A stretch of 64,000 bases of DNA from Nostoc sp. CCCryo 231-06 (GTDB lineage Bacteria > Cyanobacteriota > Cyanobacteriia > Cyanobacteriales > Nostocaceae), in contig JAHCSU010000419.1 in assembly GCA_023522315.1 (NCBI GenBank), positions 1-64,000 of the forward strand, written 5' to 3'. The notes below the pieces were generated by a model, which did not search any database, had not been told where the DNA came from, and saw nothing but the letters and a program-made list of their open reading frames with translations. A program made the position numbers and the translations under genes. Shown piece by piece: positions 1 to 9,105 of the stretch; within the stretch, counting starts at the first letter, position 1; the number at the start of each line of letters is the position of its first letter.

Positions 1-1
1 T

Positions 2-916
2 AAAAGTTGGCTAGAAATATATTTTCCTTTGAATCAAGTTGTTTATGTAGTAATAGACAGGACTAATTGGGGATGTGTTAATCTCTTAATGATCAGTGTA
101 GTTTGGGATAAAAGGTCTATTCCTATATATTTGGAATTACTAGATAAGTTGGGATCAAGTAATTTCTCAGAACAACAAGCAGTATTCAAAAAAGTATTAC
201 CACTTTTTAAAAATTATAAGTCTGTGGTATTAGGAGACCGCGAATTTTGTTCATCAAAGTTGGCTAATTGGCTCACAGAGCAGAAAGTGTACTTTTGTTT
301 ACGTATAAAAAAATCTGCATTTATCGAAATAGAAACCGAAATTTGGCTCCAATTAAGAGATTCGGGTTTAGCTCCAGGAGTTGCTTTCTTTTATCAAGGT
401 ATTAAATATACAAAATCTCCGGGATTTATCAGCTTTAATCTTGCTGGTAAATGGAAGCGTAAACGCTTTGGAGTTGCGCCAGAGGAGGGCTGGTTTATCC
501 TTACTAATTTAGACACTTTAGACTCTACTATTAAAGCTTATAAACAGCGCTTTGATATTGAAGAGATGTTTAGAGATTTTAAGAGTGGTGGCTATAATTT
601 GGAGGATACCAATGCTTCTGGTCAACGCTTGATTTCTCTAATTTTATTAATCTCTCTTGCCTATACTAGCGCCACAATATCTGGTCAAAAAATCAAACGC
701 AAGGGTGTTCAAAAATATGTCGGTCGAATTAAAGAATCTGGGCGGACAGTTCGCCGTCATAGCAGTTTTTATATTGGATTATATGGAGCTAACTGGGTCA
801 ATTTCATGGAAAATTGCTATGACCTAGTGGCTGAGTTAATGATATTAGCTCCTAATAAGCGTAGGTTTTATCAAAAAGGAGAAAGGGCAATGAAGCTTAT
901 TCTCTCTGCATCCTAG
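2..916 (+). mobile_element. IS4-like (DDE) transposase, 5' end outside the window
   Basis: The ORF is open to the window start (KSWLEIYFPLNQVVYVVIDRTNWG...). DDE-type features: VIDRTNW, VVLGDREFCS, and YKQRFDIEEMFRDFKSGGYNLEDT, the IS4-type YREK-like region. Confidence 0.85.
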
Positions 917-948
917 CCCTTTTTGTCCCCCCGCAAGCTGCAAGACAC

Positions 949-2019
949 ATGCGGGGTATTGTCACAAGTAAGGAAATATCTTTTGTTAATCGCCGTCATG
1001 TGAGTGTGGATAAACTGAATGCAGCCCTTGTGGATATTATTAATCGCTACAATGTTTTAAAGCTTCCGAGCATTTGGGGTGACGGGACAACGGCGGCGGC
1101 GGATGGGACTAAGTACGAACTCTACGAGGAGAATCTGCTGTCTGAGTATCATATCCGCTATGGTGGCTACGGAGGGATTGCTTACCACCATGTTTCCGAT
1201 ACCTATGTGGCGCTATTTAGTCATTTTATTTCCTGCGGAACCTGGGAGGCTGTTTATATTATTGAAGGTTTGTTGAAAAATCTTTCTGATATTCAGCCTC
1301 ATACGATTCACGCAGATACTCAAGGACAATCAACGCCTGTGTTTGCTCTGTCACATATGTTGGGGATTAAGTTAATGCCCCAAATTCGGAATTGGAAAGA
1401 TTTAAATTTCTTCCGCCCAGATAATGATACGGTTTACAAGCATATTGATTCTTTGTTCAAAGATGCGATTGATTGGGAGAAAATTCAAAACCATTGGCAG
1501 GATATTTTACAGGTTGTGCTGTCGATTCAAACTGGCAAGATTTCGAGTGCGGTGCTGTTACGAAAGCTGGGAAATTATAGTCGAAAAAACAGATTATACC
1601 AAGCTTTTCAGGAGTTAGGACGGGTAATTAGGACGGTATTTCTGTTGCAATATATTTCGGATATGAAGTTGAGACAACAGATTACTGCGGCAACGAATAT
1701 TGTTGAGTCTTATAACGGTTTCTCGAAGTGGTTTTTCTTCGGTGGTTTTGGGGTTATTGCTAATAATGACCCAATTGAGCAGGAGAAGATTGTTAAATAT
1801 AATGATTTGGTTGCTAATGCTGTGATCTTCCACAATGTTGTGGATTTGACTGAGGTTTTGCGGGATTTGCTGAAATCTGGTTATTTAATTACTCGTGAAG
1901 ATGTGGCGGCGTTGAGTCCTTATATGACGAGTCATATCAAGCGTTTTGGCGATTACTTGATTGATATGGAGACTGTGCCGAATTTGTTGGATGATGACAA
2001 GCTCTTAGTTTTGGTTTAA
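949..2019 (+). mobile_element. Tn3-family transposase (TnpA), C-terminal part only
   Basis: Tn3 TnpA-like C-terminal sequence: SIWGDGTTAAADGTKYELYEENLLSEYHIRYGGYGGIAYHHVSDTYVALFSHFISCGTWEAVYIIEGLL...IHADTQGQSTPVFALSHMLGIKLMPQIRNWKDL...NIVESYNGFSKWFFFG. The N-terminal two thirds are absent and the ORF abuts the IS4-like element. Confidence 0.85.
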
Positions 2020-2070
2020 AAATTTGCGAAGGTAGGTCTGGTAAGGGTTGTAGAGTTAATATTTACAAAA

Positions 2071-2113
2071 CTTTACAACGTGTCCCATTTTGCACGTATC
2101 CCGGCTGTACCCC
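2071..2113 (-). repeat. Putative Tn3-family terminal inverted repeat (one end)
   Basis: The reverse complement reads GGGGTACAGCCGGGATACGTGCAAAATGGGACACGTTGTAAAG. It starts with GGGG and ends in an ACGTT..TAAAG-like motif, like Tn3-family IRs, and lies just downstream of the tnpA remnant. Confidence 0.6.
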
Positions 2114-2153
2114 TCGTTAGTAATAAAATTTTTGATAACTTTTTTGGTTTCAT
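2114..2153 (-). pseudogene. 5' remnant of a TonB-dependent receptor gene (first ~13 codons)
   Basis: The reverse complement encodes MKPKKLSKILLLT, matching METKKLSKILLVT of the intact receptor at 43146..45860. It is cut exactly at the Tn3-like IR. Confidence 0.7.
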
Positions 2154-2424
2154 TTGCTACCCCACACATTTAGCTATACTATTGAAATAATAATGACAAT
2201 AGTGCAGCAAATAGCTGATTTTTATTGAGAAAAACTACTATTATCATGAGAATAAACATTACATTAAATGGGTAAGCAATTACAAGTATTGCTCAGCTTT
2301 TGTGCTTTGAATCATAATTTGAGGTGCGACTCGTTCAGCCGAAACTGGAAAAACTGTGACTTAAAGTAAAAGATTGCCGTTTTTTAAAGGATTAAGACTA
2401 GCCCTTTCAAGGTGTAGGAGTGTG

Positions 2425-2518
2425 ATACCAAATTTATGTGAGGCTGCATAGAATAATTCTTTTGTCTAGCAAGAGTCTCAAGTGTCCTATTCTGTGCATC
2501 TTCATAAATAATTGGTAT
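2425..2518. repeat. MITE-like palindromic repeat (~94 bp)
   Basis: Imperfect terminal inverted repeat: ATACCAAATTTATGTGAGGCTGCATAGAATA ... TATTCTGTGCATCTTCATAAATAATTGGTAT. Confidence 0.55.
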
Positions 2519-2699
2519 GAGTATCAATGGATGCTGTTGGCGAAATATTTCTTCACATTGCCGACAAAAGAATCGCTCTCGTGATTGATGGCGTTAAAAC
2601 TAGGGGAGAAAAAGGCAACTACAGTACAGACCGTGTTAAATTTGACTCTAACGGCTCTAGTTAAGTTTTCGTTACATAGTTATAAATTTTCCCGCCTAC

Positions 2700-3641
2700 C
2701 TACTTAGGAAGTGAGATTTTATTCATTACAACCTCGTCCAAATCAGTACTCATAGATACTTCTCTCCAAGCATCTAATTCTGCTTTCATAAACTGCAATG
2801 CACTTTCAATAGTTTCTACTGTATCTGTTCCCAGTGCCAATCTGATAGGTGGGTTATCGCTATCAACCACTTTAATCATTGCCAAAGCTGCTTTTTTGGG
2901 GTCACCAAGTGCGTTTAAATCGTGATCCCACATATTCTGACGTATATTTCCAATTGATATTTCATAGTCTTCAATTTGAGTATCAATTACAACAACAGAA
3001 CGTTTAATAAAATCTGTACGGAAAGCACCAGGTTCAACAATTGTAACCTTAATGCCAAATGGAGCAACTTCACTTAGCAATGCTCCAGAAATTCCTTCTA
3101 GCGCAAGTTTACTACTGTTATAGAATCCCCAGGCAGTAGCAGTGGAAAAGCAACCTACTGATGAAACATTAAGGATGTGTCCACTGCGTTGTTGTCGCAT
3201 ATAAGGTAACACTACCCGTAGCGTTTCTAAAACACCAAAAAAGTTTGTTTCAAATAGACGACGAACTTCTTCATCGCTGACTTCCTCAATTGTCCCAATG
3301 GTGGAAACTCCGGCATTGTTAACAAGTACATCAATACGTCCAAAGTAAGCAATTGCTTGCTTTACTGCTTCCCTTACCTCTTCGGGTTTGGTCACATCAA
3401 GTTGCGCCACGATGGCACGACCTGGAAACTTTGAAGCTAAATCTTCAACTTTCTCAGCTTTTCGTGCTGTTAAAACTACCGCTTCACCTTTTTCTAGTAC
3501 TGCTTCTGCTAAAGCTCGACCAAGACCGCTTGAGCTACCAGTAATAAACCACACCCGTTCTTGAGAAATAGAAGATGTCACCATGAAAACTCTCCATTGA
3601 GTAATAAAAAGTTGTGAAATAGATGGATTACTGTTACTCAA
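2700..3641 (-). CDS. SDR family oxidoreductase
   Basis: WFITGSSSGLGRALAEAVL (TGxxxGxG), LVNNAGVS, YNSSK. The native start is probably MVTSSIS (~3584). Confidence 0.9.
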   Translation of the reverse strand: MSNSNPSISQLFITQWRVFMVTSSISQERVWFITGSSSGLGRALAEAVLEKGEAVVLTARKAEKVEDLASKFPGRAIVAQLDVTKPEEVREAVKQAIAYFGRIDVLVNNAGVSTIGTIEEVSDEEVRRLFETNFFGVLETLRVVLPYMRQQRSGHILNVSSVGCFSTATAWGFYNSSKLALEGISGALLSEVAPFGIKVTIVEPGAFRTDFIKRSVVVIDTQIEDYEISIGNIRQNMWDHDLNALGDPKKAALAMIKVVDSDNPPIRLALGTDTVETIESALQFMKAELDAWREVSMSTDLDEVVMNKISLPK

Positions 3642-3730
3642 TAATGACAGGTAAATCCAATTTTACTCAGTAAAGTAAGACCTTGAGGCTTCGTATTGAG
3701 TATTAATATAATATAAAATAATAAAAAATA

Positions 3731-5128
3731 TCAGGTAAATTTAAGTTTAGATAAATTATTAAATTCTCTAAATGTTAAAACAAAGGTTAATAACATAAAT
3801 AAAATATCTGCAAATACTGATCCAAAATATATACCTCTTAAACCGATCAATCTTGATAATAAAAGCATCATTGGTACGTTTAAAACTATACTTTTGAAAA
3901 ATATGGCTAATAATACAATCTTACCTTTACCTATAGATAAAAATAGAGTATTGCTACAATATGCTAAAGGCCATAGCGGTGTTAACATATTAAGAACTCT
4001 AAAATTTAGTATATCATCTTTTGTAAAATTAATTTCCGGCAAAATTATGCCCAAAAATGTACTAGGAGATAATTGTAAAAGCAGCCAAATCGGTAGTAAT
4101 ACGATAGCTCCAATTATTGCAAAAATTAAGTATGCTTTTTTGAGTCTGCTATAATTTTTTGAACCATAATTCATACCAATTACAGGTTGTAATGCTTGTG
4201 CAAAACCAACTATAGGAATAAAGACTAATGAAACAACTTTCATTGTTGCTCCAAAGAAAGCAATATCACTATTTTTTCCGTAATAGGAAATTAAATTAAA
4301 CATCACAGCTTCTTGAACCAATATCATAGCTGGATAAAATAGTGCTGATATTCCCACGGATAAGATTGGTGGTAGTAAATATATGGCGATCGCTAACTTT
4401 TTCGGATTAAATGGGATAGAATTTTTACCAGCAAAAAAGTAGGCTAAGTTCATAATACTATAAACAACCATTGCAATAACTGTAGCGAGAGCAATGCCTT
4501 GGGTTCCCCAATGATATATAGTAATAAATATGTAATTTAACAAAATGTTAACACCCACAAAAATCAAGTTAAATATTGTGGTTAATCTAATTTGTCCCTC
4601 TGAATTTATGACTGTATTACAAGCTTGTCCTAGTATCAAAAATACAGAGCCTAGTATATAAGTCTTAAAATATTTCGTCCCTTCGGAAGCCACTTCACCA
4701 CTTCCTCCCATAAATGCAATTAATTGTCGATCAAAATTATAGCCAATAATTGTAATAAAAAAAGAAATAACAATACTCATAATTATGAGGTTGCCAAAGA
4801 TTTTGGACTGAGTTTTAATATCTCCAGACCCAATAGCTCGACTGAGGACAGAAGCTGAACCTACCCCAATCAAGCCAGCAAAACCATTTACTACACTTGT
4901 AAGTGGTAGTGCAATTGATATACCAGCTAAAGCAGTTTCACCAATGAATCTTCCTGCAAATAAAGCATCGAGAAAAGTGTTTAAACTAAGCATCAATATC
5001 CCCAGAATACTGGGTATTGATAATTTAAACATCAATTTAATAAGATTGCCTTCAAGGATTTCATTTGCAATTTGAGATTGTTTTTGTGAAATCATTCGTT
5101 TACTCGACCTTAACCAAATGGCTAACAC
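3731..5128 (-). CDS. MATE family efflux transporter
   Basis: Multi-TM protein with MATE-type sequence (KLMFKLSIPSILGILMLSLNTFLDALFAGRFIGETALAGISIALPL...; GFAQALQPVIGMNYGSKNYSRLKKAY). Start may be MISQKQ. Confidence 0.9.
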   Translation of the reverse strand: MLAIWLRSSKRMISQKQSQIANEILEGNLIKLMFKLSIPSILGILMLSLNTFLDALFAGRFIGETALAGISIALPLTSVVNGFAGLIGVGSASVLSRAIGSGDIKTQSKIFGNLIIMSIVISFFITIIGYNFDRQLIAFMGGSGEVASEGTKYFKTYILGSVFLILGQACNTVINSEGQIRLTTIFNLIFVGVNILLNYIFITIYHWGTQGIALATVIAMVVYSIMNLAYFFAGKNSIPFNPKKLAIAIYLLPPILSVGISALFYPAMILVQEAVMFNLISYYGKNSDIAFFGATMKVVSLVFIPIVGFAQALQPVIGMNYGSKNYSRLKKAYLIFAIIGAIVLLPIWLLLQLSPSTFLGIILPEINFTKDDILNFRVLNMLTPLWPLAYCSNTLFLSIGKGKIVLLAIFFKSIVLNVPMMLLLSRLIGLRGIYFGSVFADILFMLLTFVLTFREFNNLSKLKFT

Positions 5129-5154
5129 GATATTGCTTCACTGCTTTTAATCCC

Positions 5155-5323
5155 ACATTCCGCACTTCATCGTGTAATACACGAAGATTTCCAATGTCTG
5201 GCTAATGGTGGTTAAATAGCAATCACAAATTACCAACATTTGTCAGTATTAATACTTAAGCATTGAGCATTATCAGGAAATCTTCTTGAATATCAATGTG
5301 TTACATCTTGAAGTGCGGAATGT
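5155..5323. repeat. MITE-like element with perfect 15-bp terminal inverted repeats
   Basis: ACATTCCGCACTTCA (5155-5169) and TGAAGTGCGGAATGT (5309-5323) are exact reverse complements, and the match extends imperfectly outward. The right arm overlaps the 3' end of the adjacent CDS. Confidence 0.65.
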
Positions 5324-6303
5324 CGGTTTAATTCCATTTCTTTGGCTGAGTTTAATGCACTCATGACTTCACCACAGCCCTCAATTCTGGCTTCATAAGC
5401 ACCAGTTGTACTACCATCAACAAAATCAATCCGGACTTGTGCCCAGTCAGGATTATTTTTTTGCGTAACTTCTTGCATCGCCAGTACTTTACCTGCTTTC
5501 AAATAATCTAGCCAACTCCACCCAAACTGCATCCAAATTTCGCGCTCGACAATTTGCTCCAATTCGCTTAAACCAGTCCATCCTCGGTAGTATTGACGCA
5601 AACCAGAAACTGAACCATTTCGCTGCACCAATAAATCCAATACATCTGCTTCTAAATGTCCCCACAAACATCCTTGAGGTAAATCAATTAGGGTAGGAGC
5701 AAACTGATGTCCGCCAAAATGAGTTGTTTGCCAGACTCTTAACTTTCCGTTAGAAGCAGGAGCATATTCTTTACGTAATTGTCGGTATATAGGATTGCCA
5801 AATCTGCCACAGGCAAGGTCTACTTGAGCATGGGTACAAACCATGAGTTCGCGAATGTGACTCGTTTGTTGTTGATATTGCTGAAACTCTGATAAATCAT
5901 TGGGTTGTTGCATTAACTGCTGGAATATTGCCGTTACTAAAGCAGCAGCTTTGGTTTCTGGAACAATAAATTCTTGTTTCTCAAACTGAGAAAATAGCTT
6001 TGCAGGTCGATAGTAGTAGAACACACGGGTAAAGCCGGGATAAGAATACTCGCGATCGGGAGCACTTAGTATCGGTTTTAATTTAATCCCATGATTAAAA
6101 ATTAACTCATGGAATAAACCCATCAGCGCTTTAATAGTTGGATTTTTATCAAAGATTTCTTGCGGCCAAGGTTGTGGAATTTCCATTATTAACCAATGGT
6201 CGCAAGTATCTGCTGTACCAATTGGGTCTTCTCCATTAGCTTTAGAAACTAAGGAACAAAAACGACAGTCTGTTGTGAGGAGTTGAGTATCTTGAGTTGG
6301 CAT
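5293..6303 (-). CDS. Sucrase ferredoxin-like protein (thioredoxin-like [2Fe-2S] family)
   Basis: CRFCSLVSKANGEDPIGTADTCDHWLIMEIPQPW...LMVCTHAQVDLACGRFGNPIYRQL...VWQTTHFGGHQFAPTLIDLPQGCLWGHLE is typical of the Suc_Fer-like family. Confidence 0.85.
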   Translation of the reverse strand: MPTQDTQLLTTDCRFCSLVSKANGEDPIGTADTCDHWLIMEIPQPWPQEIFDKNPTIKALMGLFHELIFNHGIKLKPILSAPDREYSYPGFTRVFYYYRPAKLFSQFEKQEFIVPETKAAALVTAIFQQLMQQPNDLSEFQQYQQQTSHIRELMVCTHAQVDLACGRFGNPIYRQLRKEYAPASNGKLRVWQTTHFGGHQFAPTLIDLPQGCLWGHLEADVLDLLVQRNGSVSGLRQYYRGWTGLSELEQIVEREIWMQFGWSWLDYLKAGKVLAMQEVTQKNNPDWAQVRIDFVDGSTTGAYEARIEGCGEVMSALNSAKEMELNRHSALQDVTH

Positions 6304-6369
6304 ATTTACTGTACTTTGCTTTAGCTGTTCTTCAAACAGAAGAAAATAGCAATAAACTATTAATTAAAC

Positions 6370-7233
6370 CTAATCCTTAAAAAGATTGTCATAAAAATAT
6401 TGGTGCGGTACTAATCTTTTATACAACGCATACAGCTTCCACTCCCACGGTGATTGCACAACAAAATATTGTCTTTTGGGTTTGCGAGCTTCCAGAGCCT
6501 CCAATATTGCTGCTGTTACTTTTTCAACTGGTAAACCTGTGGTGCGATTTCCCTTTACGGATTCTTCCATACATACTCTGAAATTATTGCCATAGATAGC
6601 TTTCATTTCGGGTGACATATTAGCTAAAACTTTTTGACAATCAGCTTCTACTTTGTCAGCCTGTTCTGGGGTAATTATTCCCTCTGGTAATATAGACAGC
6701 ACTTCAATTCCACTGGAACGTAATTCCATTCGCAAGGAATCTGTGATTGCCTCAATTGCAATTTTTGAAGTAGATAATAGCGATCTATATGGTATAGAAA
6801 ATCTACCACAAACCGCACTAATATTAATAATTCTACCTTTAGCTTTTCGTAGCATTGGCAAGAAGGCTTGTGTGACTGCAATTTGACCTATAACATTTAC
6901 TTCAAAATTCCATCTAATATCATCTATAGGTATGCATTCTAACGGCCCATCAAACCCTGAATATGCATTATTAATTAATGCGAATAATCCCTCATCACCG
7001 ATCGCCAATGAGACAAATTCTGAAGCTGATTTTATTTTTTCGGCTTTTGTGATATCCATGATGATAGGTGTTAAATTTCCAGATGCAGCTTGCTTAAGAG
7101 ATTCAGCATCCTTTTCTGTGCGGACTCCCGCAAAAACTCGGTACCCTTGCTCAGTAAGTTTAAGCGCGATTGCTCGACCGATACCTGTGGATGTTCCTGT
7201 TATAACAACAGTACCTATATTACTCTTTGTCAT
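6370..7233 (-). CDS. SDR family oxidoreductase
   Basis: VVITGTSTGIGRAIALKLTEQGYRVFAGVR, LINNAYSGFDG, STSK. Confidence 0.9.
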   Translation of the reverse strand: MTKSNIGTVVITGTSTGIGRAIALKLTEQGYRVFAGVRTEKDAESLKQAASGNLTPIIMDITKAEKIKSASEFVSLAIGDEGLFALINNAYSGFDGPLECIPIDDIRWNFEVNVIGQIAVTQAFLPMLRKAKGRIINISAVCGRFSIPYRSLLSTSKIAIEAITDSLRMELRSSGIEVLSILPEGIITPEQADKVEADCQKVLANMSPEMKAIYGNNFRVCMEESVKGNRTTGLPVEKVTAAILEALEARKPKRQYFVVQSPWEWKLYALYKRLVPHQYFYDNLFKD

Positions 7234-7369
7234 ATCTACTCCCTCTATAATGAAATATATTTTTAACTCGAAAAGGTCAGTTTATAAATATGTCGTATCA
7301 ACTGAACAAAAAACTCAATCTAATCCTTAAAACAAGCAAGAAAATGAGTAACTATTACTGTCCTTAGTT

Positions 7370-7675
7370 TTAACGCTGACCATGCATAACCATCTTTACG
7401 CCACTCCTTGGGTGACACTGGTCATCAAAACGCTTTTGTCGTTCTGGTTGCTTGTTAAGCAACTCTAATTTATAGTTTGAAAGAATAGTTGCTAATACAA
7501 GCTTCATTTGAAATGTAGCAAAAGGTGCTGCAATACAATTACGAGCACCACCACCGAAGGGTAAAAATTCATAAGGAGAAAATTTTTTTTCTAGAAAACG
7601 CTCTGGCTTAAATTTTTTTGGCTGCTGCTGACTTAATAGCCAAGTTGGTGTTTTCACTTTTGGTGGTAGCGTCAT
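7370..7675 (-). pseudogene. Internally deleted cytochrome P450 (N-terminal ~14 aa joined to the heme-binding C-terminus)
   Basis: MTLPPKVKTPTWLL matches the start of the neighbouring P450 (MKLPPGSKTPAWLI). It then runs directly into PKKFKPERFLEKKFSPYEFLPFGGGARNCIAAPFATFQMKL, the heme loop. Confidence 0.8.
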
Positions 7676-7737
7676 AAATATTACTTACTCCAGTATCAAC
7701 ACAGAGAAATGGGAAAACCCCCAGAGATTAAATTAAA

Positions 7738-9105
7738 TCAACCGCTAATGACTGCGACTTTCTTTGTACGTTGACGCACACCGCGCACGACCATCTTCAC
7801 ACCACTAGCAGGATAACAAATCAGACCTCCAAATTTGGGACGCTCTGGACGCTGACTGACTAACTCTAATTCATAACGTGAAAGAATAGTTGCTAATATC
7901 AGTTTCATTTCAAATAGGGCAAAAGTGCCGCCAATACACACACGAGAACCACCACCAAATGGTAGAAATTCGTAGGGAGAATATTGTTTTTCTAAAAAGC
8001 GTTCTGGCTGAAATTCTTTTGGTTGTGAATATAAATCTTCACGCTGATGTGTCGAATAAATATTAGCAATTAGTATTGTTCCGGGACTCAAATCGTAGCC
8101 CATTAACTTGATGGGAGACTCTACCAATCGAGGAAATGCAAATAACTGAGTTGGGTAAATTCGCAAAGCTTCATTACAAACAGCACTTAAGTATGGTAAT
8201 GCGAAAATGCTCATGGGGTCTGGGTTTTCACCAAGACTGTCGAGTTCTGATAGTAGGCGCGATCGCACAGCAGGTAAACGATGAATCCAATACAAAGACC
8301 AAGCGATCGCAGTTCCAGAAGCGTCACCAGCTGCAAATATAGGAGACAACAACAGATCCCGTACTTCTTCATTGCTTAATGGTTGACCTGTTTCATCTTC
8401 AGCAAAGATCAGATCGCTAATCATATCAGCGCATGAAAAATCTGCTTGCTTGCGACGTTCTTCCACCTCAGTCAATAACAATTGAAAAAGCTCTTGTCGA
8501 AGGTAGAGGAGATATCCTTGTGGACTCCACCGACCTAAATCTCTTTCTCCAAAAATATTCCTCAGAATCTTATCTATTGGTGATTGTCCATATCTCAGAA
8601 TAGAAATAAACAAATGCTTGATTTTCTCTGAAAGCTTTCCTTCAGTTAAACCCATTACAACTTCTATACCTACTCGTAAGGTAATATCTTCAATTGTTGG
8701 GTATGCAACAAAAGGCTTTCCAAATGTTTGTTTACCGATAATCTTTTCTGTGAGTTCGCAGATACGTCGCCCACAGGCTTGCATCCGCGCTCCATGAAAA
8801 GTTTGCATTAACAGTTTGCGTCGATTTTTGTGAATTAAACCATCAAGTTGGAGAACTCCTTGATTTCCTGTCATCAAGGCGAAACCCAAGTTCAATTCGC
8901 CCCTAGCTGTAATTTCCTTAGTGTTTGTGAAAATCTCCTTTATTCCTAAAGGATTACTGACATAAATTGTTGGTGTAGAACCCAACATGAGAGTAACTAT
9001 ATCACCATAATCTTTGGAAATAGCATCCATATAGTTAAAGGGATTGCTATCGAATTGCAGAGCTATTAACCAAGCAGGAGTTTTTGACCCTGGGGGTAGT
9101 TTCAT
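7738..9105 (-). CDS. Cytochrome P450
   Basis: I-helix LLSPIFAAGDASGTAIAWSLYW; ExxR NEALRIYP; heme loop FLPFGGGSRVCIGGTFA. Confidence 0.95.
   Translation of the reverse strand: MKLPPGSKTPAWLIALQFDSNPFNYMDAISKDYGDIVTLMLGSTPTIYVSNPLGIKEIFTNTKEITARGELNLGFALMTGNQGVLQLDGLIHKNRRKLLMQTFHGARMQACGRRICELTEKIIGKQTFGKPFVAYPTIEDITLRVGIEVVMGLTEGKLSEKIKHLFISILRYGQSPIDKILRNIFGERDLGRWSPQGYLLYLRQELFQLLLTEVEERRKQADFSCADMISDLIFAEDETGQPLSNEEVRDLLLSPIFAAGDASGTAIAWSLYWIHRLPAVRSRLLSELDSLGENPDPMSIFALPYLSAVCNEALRIYPTQLFAFPRLVESPIKLMGYDLSPGTILIANIYSTHQREDLYSQPKEFQPERFLEKQYSPYEFLPFGGGSRVCIGGTFALFEMKLILATILSRYELELVSQRPERPKFGGLICYPASGVKMVVRGVRQRTKKVAVISG

Noticed and set aside
1079-1833. Extra ORFs (1079..1276, 1424..1618, 1615..1833) over the Tn3 transposase
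   Set aside because: Alternative-frame ORFs inside a well-supported tnpA frame; no recognisable motifs.
2184-2202. A confident Fur box
   Set aside because: Poor match to the 19-bp consensus by eye; kept only as a weak remark within the shared-upstream-region finding.
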